In this document: positions 17,094 to 26,048 of the stretch, one piece after another
How the letters are laid out: each line of letters starts with the position of its first letter
How positions within the stretch are numbered: the first letter of the stretch is position 1
DNA from: Alphaproteobacteria bacterium
GTDB taxonomy: Bacteria > Pseudomonadota > Alphaproteobacteria > TMED109
Assembly (NCBI GenBank): GCA_021296265.1
Contig: JAGWAT010000006.1
Coordinates: forward strand, 1,840-65,839
Direction: 5' to 3'
DNA length: 64,000 nucleotides
Made by a program: the position numbers and the translations under genes
The notes under the pieces: generated by a model
The model's input: only the letters and a program-made list of their open reading frames with translations
What the model was told of the DNA's origin: nothing
Databases searched by the model: none

Positions 17094-18770
17094 ATGACCA
17101 AGATGACCGGTGGCCGGTATCTCGCTGAAACCGTTCACGGCTACGGCATCACCCATGCATTCTTCGTACCTTACATCGCCCCCCGGGCGTTGATGGAGAT
17201 GGAGAAACTCGGCATCAGACGCGTGCAGACTCACGGCGAAAAGGCAGCCGCCTACATGGCCGACGCCTATGCGCGCGCGCGCCGCGGCCCCGGCCTCTGC
17301 ATGGCGCAGTCGGTAGGCGCGATGAATCTTGCCGCCGGATTGCAGGACCCCTTCCTGGCCTGTTCACCGGTCATCGCGATCACCGGGCGGGAACGTCAGA
17401 TCAGCCAGCAGCGCCACGCCTATCAGGAGGTTGATCACGCCGGCCCGTTCTCCTCGGTGACCAAGTACAGCGCCACGCTATCCACGCCCGACCAGCTGCC
17501 GGTCTACCTGCCGCAGGCGTTTCGCGCGGCGACGTCGGGCACGCCCGGCCCGGCGCATTTGGATTTGGAAGGATTAGCCGGTCAGTTCGTCGTGGATGTG
17601 GAAGCCGAACTTGACGTCGTGGTCGACGAGACGTTCGCCCGCGTCCCGCCGTTCCGGCCCGAGGCAGACGCGGACACAGTGGCGGCCGCGCTCACTGTGC
17701 TCGCCCGTGCGGAACGACCGGTGATCGTGGCAGGCGGCGGCGTGACCGCATCCGACGCGGGTGCCGAACTACGCGCGCTCGCGGAGAAACTCTCGATTCC
17801 GGTGGCCACGTCGCTCAACGCCAAAACCATGTTCCCGAGCGACCACCCGCTCGCGCTCGGGGTGCCCGGATCCTATTCCCGCGCCTGTACCAACCAGGCC
17901 CTGTGCGAAGCGGATCTGGTGTTCTTTGTCGGCAGCCACGCCGGCGGCCAGGTCACCAACGGCTACACGGTCCCGCCGCGCGGCACGCCGGCCATCCAGC
18001 TGGACATCAATCCCGCAGAACTCGGGCGCAACTATCCCCTCGAGGTCGGTCTGCAGGGCGACGTGCGCAACTCGCTCCGCCGCATGCTGGACCGCGCCGA
18101 ACCCGTCTCGTCCCGACAGACCTGGATCGACCGAGTGCAGGAACTGGTGGAGGCCTGGAAGCAAGGCGTCAGCGCCCTCGCCGCCTCCGACAATCTGCCG
18201 ATGCGTCCCGAGCGCCTGTGCCGGGAGCTCTCGAACCTGCTGCCGGCCGACGCGATTCTCGTGTCAGACACCGGGCATTCCGGTGTCTGGACCGGGACCA
18301 TGCTCGACCTGAAGCACCCCGACCAACGCTACTTGCGCTGCGCCGGGTCCCTGGGCTGGGGCCTGCCGGCAGCCGCGGGTGCCAAGTGCGCACAGCCGGA
18401 TCGGCCGGTCGTCTGTTTCACCGGTGACGGCGGCATTTGGTACCACATCGGCGAGCTGGACACGGCGCGCAAGTCCGGCATCAACATCGTCGTCGTAGTC
18501 AACAACAATCATTCGCTGAACCAGGAAAAGAACGGTGTCGAAGGAGTGTATGGCGGCCGAACCGCCGGGTCCGACGAACTCTGGCTGTTCCCCGAAACCG
18601 AATTCGCGAAGGTCGCCGAGTCGATGGGCTGCTTCGGCACCACGGTGCACAGGCCGAGCGAACTGCCAGGCGCGCTCGAACAGGCGTTCGCGGCGGGAAA
18701 ACCCGCGGTCGTGGACGTGAAAACCGACGTCGACGGGATTGCGCCGCGGGCCTGGGTCCCGCCCGCCTGA
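17094..18770 (+). CDS. Thiamine diphosphate-dependent enzyme (acetolactate synthase-like)
   Basis: 558 residues with the three-domain ThDP decarboxylase/synthase layout. The N-terminal pyrimidine-binding domain has the conserved Glu in QTHGEKAAAYMADAYAR and GPGLCMAQSVGAMNLAAGL. The central domain has RPVIVAGGGVTASDAG. The C-terminal domain has the diphosphate/Mg motif GDGGIWYHIGELDTA ending in NN (VVNNNHSLNQ). Family members include acetolactate synthase, oxalyl-CoA decarboxylase and benzoylformate decarboxylase; the substrate here cannot be assigned. No small regulatory subunit follows, which argues against biosynthetic acetolactate synthase. Confidence 0.9.
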   Translation: MTKMTGGRYLAETVHGYGITHAFFVPYIAPRALMEMEKLGIRRVQTHGEKAAAYMADAYARARRGPGLCMAQSVGAMNLAAGLQDPFLACSPVIAITGRERQISQQRHAYQEVDHAGPFSSVTKYSATLSTPDQLPVYLPQAFRAATSGTPGPAHLDLEGLAGQFVVDVEAELDVVVDETFARVPPFRPEADADTVAAALTVLARAERPVIVAGGGVTASDAGAELRALAEKLSIPVATSLNAKTMFPSDHPLALGVPGSYSRACTNQALCEADLVFFVGSHAGGQVTNGYTVPPRGTPAIQLDINPAELGRNYPLEVGLQGDVRNSLRRMLDRAEPVSSRQTWIDRVQELVEAWKQGVSALAASDNLPMRPERLCRELSNLLPADAILVSDTGHSGVWTGTMLDLKHPDQRYLRCAGSLGWGLPAAAGAKCAQPDRPVVCFTGDGGIWYHIGELDTARKSGINIVVVVNNNHSLNQEKNGVEGVYGGRTAGSDELWLFPETEFAKVAESMGCFGTTVHRPSELPGALEQAFAAGKPAVVDVKTDVDGIAPRAWVPPA

Positions 18771-18846
18771 GGCACGGTCTGCTACCGTGAACCTCGGCTG
18801 ACCACCGACCGGAGAAGGGCGTAACCCCGGAAAGGAGCGCGCCGCC

Positions 18847-20187
18847 ATGACCGGCACCCTCAGCAGACGCCGCTTCCTCGGCACTGGATCGGCGGCGGCT
18901 GCCGCGCTGGCCGCCCCGTACATCAAGCGGGCTCAGTCCGCAGGGCGGCTCGAACTCGGAGTGCAGGACCACTGGGTGCCGGGCGTCAACTCGGTGGTGG
19001 AGAAAATCTGCACCAATTGGGGGCGGCAGAACAACGTCGACGTCAGGGTCGATTTCATCACGAGCGTCGGCAATAAGCTGGCATTGACGGCGCAAGCCGA
19101 AGCCCGCGCCGGCACCGGCCACGACATCTTCCAGATGGGGCTGTGGGGTCCGAGCATCCAACGGACCAAGCTCGAGCCGCTGGATGAGGTCATTGCCGAC
19201 ATCGAGGCCGACGTCGGCCCGATGGACCCGGCGGCGAGATATTGCTTCTACATTGACGGGGCGTGGAGGTCGTCGCCAGTGGCCGTTATGGGCCAGACGC
19301 ATGCGTGCAACAGCCGGATCGACCATTTCCGCGATATCGCCGGCATCGATCTGCCTGACATCTTTCCGGCTGGCCCGCGCGATCCCCGAAAAGTCGCGAC
19401 CTGGACCTACGACACTCTGCTGGTCGCCGCGCAGAAACTGCATGCCGAGGGGTTGGGGTTCGGCGCCGCGCTGTCGCCGACGGCGGACGGCACGTTCTGG
19501 CTGGCGCCCCTGTTCGCAGCGTTCGGCTCGGTTCTGGTCAACGCTGACCGCGAGATCACGGTGGACAGTGACGAAACCCGGGCGGTGCTCGAATACATGA
19601 AAGAGCTCAGCCAGTCCATGTCCGATACGGTCTACGCGTGGGATGACGCGAGCAACAACCGCTGGATGCTCTCGGGCCGTGGTTCCATGGTGATCAATCC
19701 TCCCAGCCCGTGGGCCGTGGCGAAACGCGACGCGCCCGAACTCGCCCCGCTGATCTGGCACCATGATCTGCCCGCCGGGCCGCGCGGGCGCTTTCGGCAT
19801 CTGATCCCGAACGGTTGGGGCATCTGGCACTTCTCGCCAAACAAAGACGCAGCAAAGGACCTGCTGCGGCACATGGCAACGCGCGAGGTAGCGGAGCAGC
19901 TGGTCACCGCGAGCAAGGGCTACGAAGCGATCATCTTCGATTCGTTCCGCGATTTCGGTGTCGTGGAGGAAGCAGGGCCGCCCGCAGGCACGCTCTACAA
20001 CTACGCGCCGCGCGGCGATGAACAGCTCATCCTGTGCGGAACGCCGGCGCCCAACGATGTCGCCGCTCAAATCTTCACCCAAGGCATCTTCGGCAACCTG
20101 GTGGCGCGGGTCACCGCCCACCACGAATCCTTCGACGACGCTATTTCCTGGGCCGAGAACGAACTCGAGGGCTTCCTGCGCGGGTGA
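18847..20187 (+). CDS. Tat-exported extracellular solute-binding protein (ABC family 1)
   Basis: 446 residues. The N-terminus has a twin-arginine signal SRRRFLGTGSAAAAALAAP. The mature protein has the family 1 binding-protein pattern: FITSVGNKLALTAQAEARAG, DIFQMGLWG, later MLSGRGSMVINPPSPWAVA and IPNGWGIWHFSPNKDAAKDL. It should bind a substrate in the periplasm for an ABC importer, but no permease or ATPase gene lies next to it. It follows the ThDP enzyme by 76 bases with AAAGGAG upstream of the ATG. The ligand may be the precursor of the pathway encoded upstream. Confidence 0.88.
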   Translation: MTGTLSRRRFLGTGSAAAAALAAPYIKRAQSAGRLELGVQDHWVPGVNSVVEKICTNWGRQNNVDVRVDFITSVGNKLALTAQAEARAGTGHDIFQMGLWGPSIQRTKLEPLDEVIADIEADVGPMDPAARYCFYIDGAWRSSPVAVMGQTHACNSRIDHFRDIAGIDLPDIFPAGPRDPRKVATWTYDTLLVAAQKLHAEGLGFGAALSPTADGTFWLAPLFAAFGSVLVNADREITVDSDETRAVLEYMKELSQSMSDTVYAWDDASNNRWMLSGRGSMVINPPSPWAVAKRDAPELAPLIWHHDLPAGPRGRFRHLIPNGWGIWHFSPNKDAAKDLLRHMATREVAEQLVTASKGYEAIIFDSFRDFGVVEEAGPPAGTLYNYAPRGDEQLILCGTPAPNDVAAQIFTQGIFGNLVARVTAHHESFDDAISWAENELEGFLRG

Positions 20188-20200
20188 CCGGCAGCAACCA

Positions 20201-20228
20201 CCCGGCGCGGGACCATCGCGCCGGGTTT
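20201..20228 (+). terminator. Possible intrinsic terminator
   Basis: CCCGGCGCG (20201-20209) and CGCGCCGGG (20217-20225) form a perfect 9-bp stem with a 7-base loop, followed by only TTT. The short T-run makes it a weak terminator, perhaps attenuating read-through into the DUF1330 gene. Confidence 0.5.
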
Positions 20229-20248
20229 GACCGACGGGAGGGCGAGAC

Positions 20249-20539
20249 ATGGTCGCTTACGTGATGGGGACGGTGACGGTCACCGACAGATCGTGGGTAG
20301 AGGATTACGTCCCGAAAGTGCAGGCGCAGGTCGAATCGTATGGTGGGCGCTACATCGCGCGCAACACCGAAATCGAAAAACTCGAAGGCCCGGCGGAGGT
20401 GCCGAGCGTAGCGGTCATCATCGAGTTCCCGTCTCTCGCCCGCGCCCGCGATTGGTATCACTCGGCCGAATACCAGCCGCAGCTCCGGGCTCGGCAAGCC
20501 GGCTCGATCGGCAACCTGATCCTGCTGGACGGTCTGTAG
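20249..20539 (+). CDS. DUF1330 domain-containing protein
   Basis: 96 residues with a dimeric alpha/beta barrel fold of the DUF1330 family: AYVMGTVTVTDRSWVEDYV, VESYGGRYIARN, SVAVIIEFPSLARARDWYHS and the terminal YQPQLRARQAGSIGNLILLDG. The function of the family is unknown; structures suggest small-molecule binding. It follows the solute-binding protein after a hairpin and may belong to the same catabolic set. GGGAGGG lies 7-13 bases before the ATG. Confidence 0.88.
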   Translation: MVAYVMGTVTVTDRSWVEDYVPKVQAQVESYGGRYIARNTEIEKLEGPAEVPSVAVIIEFPSLARARDWYHSAEYQPQLRARQAGSIGNLILLDGL

Positions 20540-20653
20540 GATCCAGCGGGTCGGACCGCCCGTCGTCGAGGGCTGTAGCCGGTCCGGCGTGCGGGCATCC
20601 TTGGGCAGCGCCTTGCCATCCTTGCAGGGAATGCGACGGCGGCGCGCGTTCGG

Positions 20654-21508
20654 TCAGGCAGTCTCCTCTCCGAAGAAGGCACGCAATTCCGTGGTGACCC
20701 AGTCGGGCCGCTCTTCCGGAATCCAGTGGCCGCAGTCATCCACCACGCCACCACGCACATCGTCCGCGACGCGCCGCCACGATTCGATCGCTGCCTCTCC
20801 ACGTCCGCGCCCCTTGGCGCCCCCGTAGCACAGGACCGGCATTCTCAGTTTGCCCTGGGACAAGAACGATTGGTTGTCGGTGACGTCCTGCGGGGTGGCG
20901 CAATAGAGGTGAAAGCCGGCACGCATTGCCCCGGGCTGTCGGTAGGTGCGCACGTATTCGCGTTGCGCCGCTTCCGATATGGCGTCGGGTCGAGCGCCCC
21001 AGTGTCGGAAGAAAAAGCCCAGGTAGATGTCTTCACGGCCCCGGGTCAGCGCTTCGGGGAAGTCCGGTTCCCAGTGCAGGCCGTGATGCCAGCGATTCTG
21101 AAACATCGCTGAAGTGCCATCTCCCGGCACGGGAACATCGAACACCGCGAGGCGTTTCACGGCCTCCCGGTGCTGCGCCGCCAGCGCGAACGCGACCGGC
21201 CCGCCCCAGTCGTGCCCGACGACGAAGAGCTCCTGCTCACCGAGCACGTTGTGGACCAGGCGCCAGACATCCTGCGCCAGGGTCTTCTTGTCGTAGCCGC
21301 CAGCGGGGCGCGACGAATCCCCCAATCCCCGCAGGTCCGGCGCGATGACACGGTAGTCCCCGGCCAGGCCCACCATCACCTCGCGCCACATGTACCAGGT
21401 CTGTGGCCAGCCATGGAGAAGGACCACCGCCGGTCCCCGACCCGCAGTGACGTAATGCAGTCGAACGTCGCCCACGTCGGCGAAATGGTGTCGTAGCGAT
21501 CCCGGCAT
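20654..21508 (-). CDS. Alpha/beta hydrolase (epoxide hydrolase/haloacid dehalogenase-like)
   Basis: 284 residues. It has the oxyanion segment LLHGWPQTWYMWR, DLRGLGDSSRP, and the nucleophile elbow VGHDWGG with Asp rather than Ser, which places it with epoxide hydrolases and haloalkane or fluoroacetate dehalogenases. The catalytic His is in DCGHWIPEERPD. The cap domain contains RWHHGLHWEPDFPEAL. Soluble enzyme. The start ATG at 21508 begins MPGSLRHHFADVGD. It is on the same strand as the liv genes but 204 bases after livF, so operon membership is uncertain. Confidence 0.9.
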   Translation of the reverse strand: MPGSLRHHFADVGDVRLHYVTAGRGPAVVLLHGWPQTWYMWREVMVGLAGDYRVIAPDLRGLGDSSRPAGGYDKKTLAQDVWRLVHNVLGEQELFVVGHDWGGPVAFALAAQHREAVKRLAVFDVPVPGDGTSAMFQNRWHHGLHWEPDFPEALTRGREDIYLGFFFRHWGARPDAISEAAQREYVRTYRQPGAMRAGFHLYCATPQDVTDNQSFLSQGKLRMPVLCYGGAKGRGRGEAAIESWRRVADDVRGGVVDDCGHWIPEERPDWVTTELRAFFGEETA

Positions 21509-21712
21509 CAGGCTGGGTCTGTGGCAATCGAGTCGGTGTGCGCGAGGGCGTCTGGCGGTTTACCGGCTGCCGCCCCGGCGACTGACGTTGGCAAGCTGTT
21601 CCTGCCTCCTGTCATAGCGCTGTCCGCGAGGCTGGCAACGCAGTCCAGAGTCCGCTCCAGTTGCACCCCTCCGACAGCTGGTTCCCCGGAACCGTTCCAT
21701 ACGCGCTGCCGA

Positions 21713-22360
21713 TCAGCCGTCGCGCCAAGGTTCGACTGCGCCGCGCTCGATCACGTACGTGTATTCGAAAAGGCTGCCCGCCCGCTCCATTTCCGATTCG
21801 GAGATCAGGACGGTCGTGCCCTCCCGCTGGAGATTCGCCAAGACTTCGGCCAGCCGAAGGGCCAGCGCCGGGGCCACCCCCTCGAAGGGCTCGTCGAGCA
21901 GTAGCATCGTACCCCCGGCGACCAGGGCACGGGCCAGCGCCACCAGCTTCTGCTGACCTCCCGACAGTTGCTCCACCCGGCGCGCGCGCATGTCGGCAAC
22001 CTCGGAAATAAACGTGTAGGCCCGCGCGCACCGGGCCGCGCCGTCCGCATGCCGGGATCCCCACGCCGGCAGCAGGAGGTTTTCCTCGACGGTCAGGCCC
22101 GGAATCAGGCGACGATCCTCGGGCATGTACCCGATCCCCTGGCGGGTACGCCGGTGCGCGGGGGTCGCGGTGATGTCCTCGCCGTCGAGCAGGATCTGGC
22201 CAGCACGGGTACGGATCAGCCCCATGACGGCACGCATCAGGGTCGTCTTGCCAGCGCCGTTGCGTCCGACCAGCCCCGTGAAGCCCTGCACCGTCAGATC
22301 AACCCCGTGCAGGATCGTGCTGCCACCGAAATTGACCGTCAGATTCCGGATCTCAAGCAT
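21713..22360 (-). CDS. livF: Branched-chain amino acid type ABC transporter ATPase LivF
   Basis: 215 residues with Walker A GRNGAGKTT, signature QLSGGQQKLVALARAL, Walker B MLLLDEPFEG and the switch His region. It lacks the C-terminal extra helix of some LivF, so it is on the short side (usual 230-240). It works in the cytoplasm, paired with LivG, to drive HAAT-type import. Its start lies within the end of livG on the same strand (8-bp overlap at 22353-22360), indicating coupled translation. The substrate may be branched-chain amino acids, amides, urea or aromatic acids. Confidence 0.9.
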   Translation of the reverse strand: MLEIRNLTVNFGGSTILHGVDLTVQGFTGLVGRNGAGKTTLMRAVMGLIRTRAGQILLDGEDITATPAHRRTRQGIGYMPEDRRLIPGLTVEENLLLPAWGSRHADGAARCARAYTFISEVADMRARRVEQLSGGQQKLVALARALVAGGTMLLLDEPFEGVAPALALRLAEVLANLQREGTTVLISESEMERAGSLFEYTYVIERGAVEPWRDG

Positions 22361-23123
22361 CGGGTGGATGTCCCGGCCGCCGGCCGACCACGTGCTCGAT
22401 CACCGCCGGATCCTCGAGGACCACTCTCGGCGTACCGTCCGCCAGCACGCGTCCCTCGCGAAATGCGATCACCCGGTCGGCGTAACGACCGACCACTTCC
22501 ATGTCGTGTTCGACAAACAGCACCGTCGCCGCCGACTTTCGGAGTGCGTCGATGACGTTGCCCATCACGTCGAACTTCTCCTTCGTGCTGATGCCGCTCG
22601 TCGGCTCGTCCAGCAGGATCATCGCCGGTTGTCCCACCATCGCCATGGCGATGTCGAGGAGTTTGCGCACCCCCTGCGGCAGCCGGTCGACCCGTGTCGC
22701 CGCCGACTCCGCTATCCGGTAACGTTCCATGATCGCCGTCGCTTCGTTCTCGACTTCCGGCCGCACGAGGGGCTGCCACCAGGGCGGGCGGCGGTGGCCG
22801 AACACGCCGACGGCAAGCAGCAGGTTTTCGTACACGGTGAGGCCGGGGAACAGCTGCGGAATCTGGAACGAGCGATGGATCCCGGCCTCGGTGGCCTCGC
22901 CCACGGTGCACCCGGTGATGTCCTTGCCCCGGAACAGGATCTGTCCCAGGTCCGGTGTCAGGTAGCCGGTGACCATGTTGCAGAACGTTGTCTTCCCGGC
23001 CCCGTTGGCACCGATCACGCCCACGATCTCGCCCGCCGTCACCGATACGTTGACGTCTTCCGCGGCGATCACGGCGCCGAACCGCTTCCCGAGGCTGCGG
23101 GTCTCGAGCAGGACTTCAGGCAT
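22353..23123 (-). CDS. livG: Branched-chain amino acid type ABC transporter ATPase LivG
   Basis: 256 residues from the ATG at 23123 (MPEVLLETRSLGKRF). Walker A is GANGAGKTT, followed by GIHRSFQIPQLFPGLTVYEN, which is the LivG type. The signature loop is LPQGVRKLLDIAMAM, with LPQG in place of LSxG; Walker B is ILLDEPTSG and the H-loop is FVEHDMEVV. It starts inside the last codons of livM, so the operon order is livH-livM-livG-livF. Confidence 0.92.
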   Translation of the reverse strand: MPEVLLETRSLGKRFGAVIAAEDVNVSVTAGEIVGVIGANGAGKTTFCNMVTGYLTPDLGQILFRGKDITGCTVGEATEAGIHRSFQIPQLFPGLTVYENLLLAVGVFGHRRPPWWQPLVRPEVENEATAIMERYRIAESAATRVDRLPQGVRKLLDIAMAMVGQPAMILLDEPTSGISTKEKFDVMGNVIDALRKSAATVLFVEHDMEVVGRYADRVIAFREGRVLADGTPRVVLEDPAVIEHVVGRRPGHPPDA

Positions 23124-24078
23124 CGCGGCCGCGCAACCGGTCGGCCAGCGACCAAAGACCGCCCGGCAGGAAGAGGATGACCAGGAGCAGGGTGATGCCC
23201 AGCAGCATCTGCCACGCGTCGGGGGCGTACTGGAGGGCAAACGTACGCACCAGCTCGAAGACCGCCTGCGCGATGAAGGGCGCGGCGACGTTCCCTGATC
23301 CGCCGAGGATCGCCACGAACACGAACTCGCCCGACTTGGTCCAATAGGCCGTGTCCTCCGGGGTCACATGGCCGATGAGCAGGACCGTGAACACGCCACC
23401 GAGCGCCGCGAGCTTCGCGGCTGCGATATAGGCGATGTGGACGGCCCCCCGGGCGGATACGCCCAGGTACCGGAGCCGCAGCTCGTTCTCGCGCACGCCC
23501 TGGCCGGCATAGCCGATGGGACTGGCGAGCATTCGGTCCACCCACCAGGCCACCACGGCCGTGGAGATCACGATGAAGCCGAACAGCACGAACGTCAGTC
23601 GCCCGGCCTCGGGGTCCGGTGCGAAACCGAGCAAGGTGGGCACCCCCACGCTGAACCCGTCGGTGCTGCCCAGCACTACCGTCTTCGCCAGGATGCCGAA
23701 CAGGATCATCGAGAACGCCAGATTCAGCATCGCAAAAAAGATGCCGCGGTGGCCCCGGACGATGTAGCCGAGCGCCCAGGCGACCGCCCCTGCCGAGGCG
23801 ATTCCCGCAACGCTCATCACCAGCATGTCCGTGATGCCGAGAAACTGGTTGGCAAGCGCCGCCGCATACCCACCGATCGCGAAGAACAGGCCCTGTCCGA
23901 ACGACACGAGGCCGAACCGGATCAGGATCAGCAGGCCCAGCACCACCAGTCCGCCGCCGAGTGACACCGCCACGGTGTGCGCCGCCCAGGCCGGGAGCAG
24001 CGGCCACAGCGCGAGCAGCACCACAGTCGCCACCGTGATCCCCACCGTGGTGAGGCGCACGCTTCGGAGGAGCGTCAT
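23116..24078 (-). CDS. livM: Branched-chain amino acid type ABC permease LivM
   Basis: 320 residues from the ATG at 24078; the longer open frame to 24366 is not needed. The protein is strongly hydrophobic with about 8-9 membrane segments (LLILIRFGLVSFGQGLFFAI, VRGHRGIFFAMLNLAFSMIL) and the EAA-like cytoplasmic loop around AAKLAALGGVFT. The C-terminus WQMLLGITLLLVILFLPGGL is typical of LivM. The start overlaps the livH stop (ATGA). It forms the inner-membrane channel with LivH. Confidence 0.92.
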   Translation of the reverse strand: MTLLRSVRLTTVGITVATVVLLALWPLLPAWAAHTVAVSLGGGLVVLGLLILIRFGLVSFGQGLFFAIGGYAAALANQFLGITDMLVMSVAGIASAGAVAWALGYIVRGHRGIFFAMLNLAFSMILFGILAKTVVLGSTDGFSVGVPTLLGFAPDPEAGRLTFVLFGFIVISTAVVAWWVDRMLASPIGYAGQGVRENELRLRYLGVSARGAVHIAYIAAAKLAALGGVFTVLLIGHVTPEDTAYWTKSGEFVFVAILGGSGNVAAPFIAQAVFELVRTFALQYAPDAWQMLLGITLLLVILFLPGGLWSLADRLRGRDA

Positions 24079-24974
24079 ATCCGGCGGGCCTTCGGCTTGC
24101 CGAACAGCCCCTCCGGCCGCACCGCCAGCACCAGCGTCATGACCACGAACACCACGAACAGCTCGAGCTCCGGCCGGAAGAATACGGCGGCCGTCCGGCC
24201 CAGCCCGACCAGCAGTGCACCGACGGCCGCGCCCTCGACCGAACCCAGTCCGCCGATGACCACGACCGCGAACGCCAGCACGATCAGTTCGACGCCGATG
24301 CCGGGCACGACGGAAATCAACGGGGCGCTGAGGGCGCCGCCGAGCGCCCCGAGCATCGCTCCGCACAGGAAGGTCACCGTGAAGAACCGGGTCACGTTGA
24401 TCCCTAGGGCGGCTGCGATCTCACGGTCGTGAATGACCGCAATGAGCAGCTTGCCTGGTCGGGTCCGATGGATCGCGCCCCAGATCCCGAGACCAATCAG
24501 GGCCACCACGGGCACGAGCAGCAAGTCGTACCCCACGTACGGAATCCCGGCCACGGATACCGTGCCGAACAGGAAGCGCGGCTGGAACGCGATGTAGGAT
24601 TCCGGCCCGAAGATCAGCTTCATCACGTCTTCGAGGACCAGGAACACGGCGTAGGTGGCCAGCACGATCACGATTTCGTCGCGGCCGTAGACCCAGCGCA
24701 GGACCCCGCGCTCGATCAGCAGCCCGACGACGATGCCGACGACGACGGCGGCCACCAGCATGATGGCAAGCAGCTCGAATCCTGCATCGGGGGCGCCGTT
24801 GACGTACATTCCAACGGCCCAGGCCGCGGTGTACGCTCCCAGCGCGTACAGGCTTCCGTGCGCCACGTTCAGGACATTCATCACCCCAAAAATCAGGGTG
24901 AGGCCGATCGAGACAATGAACAGCCAGGATGCATAGACCAAGCTGTCAACGACGATCGCGGCCAGCTCAATCAT
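24075..24974 (-). CDS. livH: Branched-chain amino acid type ABC permease LivH
   Basis: 299 residues from the ATG at 24974 (MIELAAIVVDSLVYASWLFI). Many membrane segments are present, with the LivH hallmark GLTLIFGVMNVLNVAHGSLY, then RHDREIAAALGIN-like loop (AVIHDREIAAALGIN) and FAVVVIGGLGSVEGAAVGAL. It is first in livHMGF. No periplasmic binding protein of the LivK type lies upstream or downstream, so the ligand-binding partner is encoded elsewhere. It is divergent from dusA with a 78-bp gap. Confidence 0.92.
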   Translation of the reverse strand: MIELAAIVVDSLVYASWLFIVSIGLTLIFGVMNVLNVAHGSLYALGAYTAAWAVGMYVNGAPDAGFELLAIMLVAAVVVGIVVGLLIERGVLRWVYGRDEIVIVLATYAVFLVLEDVMKLIFGPESYIAFQPRFLFGTVSVAGIPYVGYDLLLVPVVALIGLGIWGAIHRTRPGKLLIAVIHDREIAAALGINVTRFFTVTFLCGAMLGALGGALSAPLISVVPGIGVELIVLAFAVVVIGGLGSVEGAAVGALLVGLGRTAAVFFRPELELFVVFVVMTLVLAVRPEGLFGKPKARRI

Positions 24975-25052
24975 CACGGGTCTCCGCGCTGTCCGCACCC
25001 AGCACGAGCCGCGCAGGCCCCGATCCGTGCGCTCGGCGCACATTGCAGGAAG

Positions 25053-26039
25053 ATGATGCTTGAAGCAACTGCCCGGCTCGATCGTCCTCGGGCCCTGGAC
25101 CGGCGGCTTTCCGTGGCCCCGATGATGCAACGGACCGATCGCCATTTCCGGCGGTTCATGCGTCGGTTGACGCGCTGCACCCTGCTCTACACGGAAATGA
25201 TTCCACTCGGCGCGATCTTGCACGGGCCGCGCGAGCGGCGCCTGCGGCTCGAACCGGCCGAGCAGCCGGTCGCGCTGCAGGTCGGGGGCAGCGATCCGGC
25301 CGGCCTATCGACTGCCGCCAAGCTCGCCGAGCGCTACGGGTACCGGGAGATCAATCTCAACTGCGGCTGTCCCAGCAACGCAGTTCAGGACGGCGGCTTT
25401 GGCGTCGTCCTGATGCGGACGCCCGCGCGCACGGCTGAATGCGTGCGGGCGATGGTTGAGAACACGGATCTGCCGGTCACGGTCAAGGCCCGAATCGGTC
25501 TCGACACTGACCGCAGCGAGGCCTTCCTGGACGATTTCGTGGGCGCCGCCGCCGATGCCGGGTGCCGCAGTTTCATCATTCATGCGCGCTCGGCCTGGCT
25601 GACCGGGCTGAATCCGCAGCAAAACCGGACGATTCCACCGCTCGACTACGCGCGCGTCCGACGCCTCGCCCGCAGCCACGCCGACCTCGACATCGTCGTG
25701 AACGGCGGCATCCAGTCACTATCGGAAGTGACAGGCTTTCTCGCCGAGGGATTCAGCGGCGTCATGGTCGGGCGGGCCGCTTGGGATCACCCGTGGCTGT
25801 TCGCCGAGGCCGATCAGCGGGTGTTCGGGGCGCATGCCCCGCCGTTGACGCGTGAAGAGGCCCTCCGCGCCCATGCCCCCTACATCGCCCGCGCCCTCGC
25901 GGACGGCGAGCCGTTCCACCGCCTGGCGCGCCCGTTGGCAGGGCTGTACAGGCGCCAGCCAGGCGCCCGGCGATGGCGGCGGGCGCTCGCGGAACACCAA
26001 TCCCTGCATGACGCGCTGGGTTCCATGGCCGTCGCGTGA
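25053..26039 (+). CDS. dusA: tRNA-dihydrouridine(20/20a) synthase DusA
   Basis: About 328 residues from the ATG at 25053 (an ATG also at 25056; AGGAAG lies just upstream). It shows the Dus pattern: SVAPMMQRTDRHFRRFMR, TEMIPLGAIL, INLNCGCPSNAVQDGGFGVV with the catalytic Cys, VKARIGLD, FIIHARSAWLTGLNPQQNR and VVNGGIQS for FMN binding. The sequence ending in H-A-R-x-A-W-L-x-G-L-x-P-x-x-N is specific to DusA. It reduces U20/U20a in the D-loop of tRNAs using FMN and NADPH. The open frame extends far upstream, but that part overlaps livH on the other strand. Confidence 0.94.
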   Translation: MMLEATARLDRPRALDRRLSVAPMMQRTDRHFRRFMRRLTRCTLLYTEMIPLGAILHGPRERRLRLEPAEQPVALQVGGSDPAGLSTAAKLAERYGYREINLNCGCPSNAVQDGGFGVVLMRTPARTAECVRAMVENTDLPVTVKARIGLDTDRSEAFLDDFVGAAADAGCRSFIIHARSAWLTGLNPQQNRTIPPLDYARVRRLARSHADLDIVVNGGIQSLSEVTGFLAEGFSGVMVGRAAWDHPWLFAEADQRVFGAHAPPLTREEALRAHAPYIARALADGEPFHRLARPLAGLYRRQPGARRWRRALAEHQSLHDALGSMAVA

Positions 26040-26048
26040 CGGCCGCCC

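Noticed and set aside
17094-18770. Biosynthetic acetolactate synthase large subunit
   Set aside because: No ilvH-like small subunit follows, and the neighbours are catabolic.
18499-20250. 583-codon open frame on the minus strand opposite the solute-binding protein
   Set aside because: It lies antisense to genes with clear family motifs, has no recognisable domain and is explained by high GC and codon bias. The same applies to long antisense frames at 38252-39565, 49230-50534 and 55988-57127.
24429-25052. N-terminal extension of dusA
   Set aside because: The upstream part lies antisense to livH, is not conserved in content (Arg/His/Asp-rich) and would make DusA 536 residues rather than about 330.
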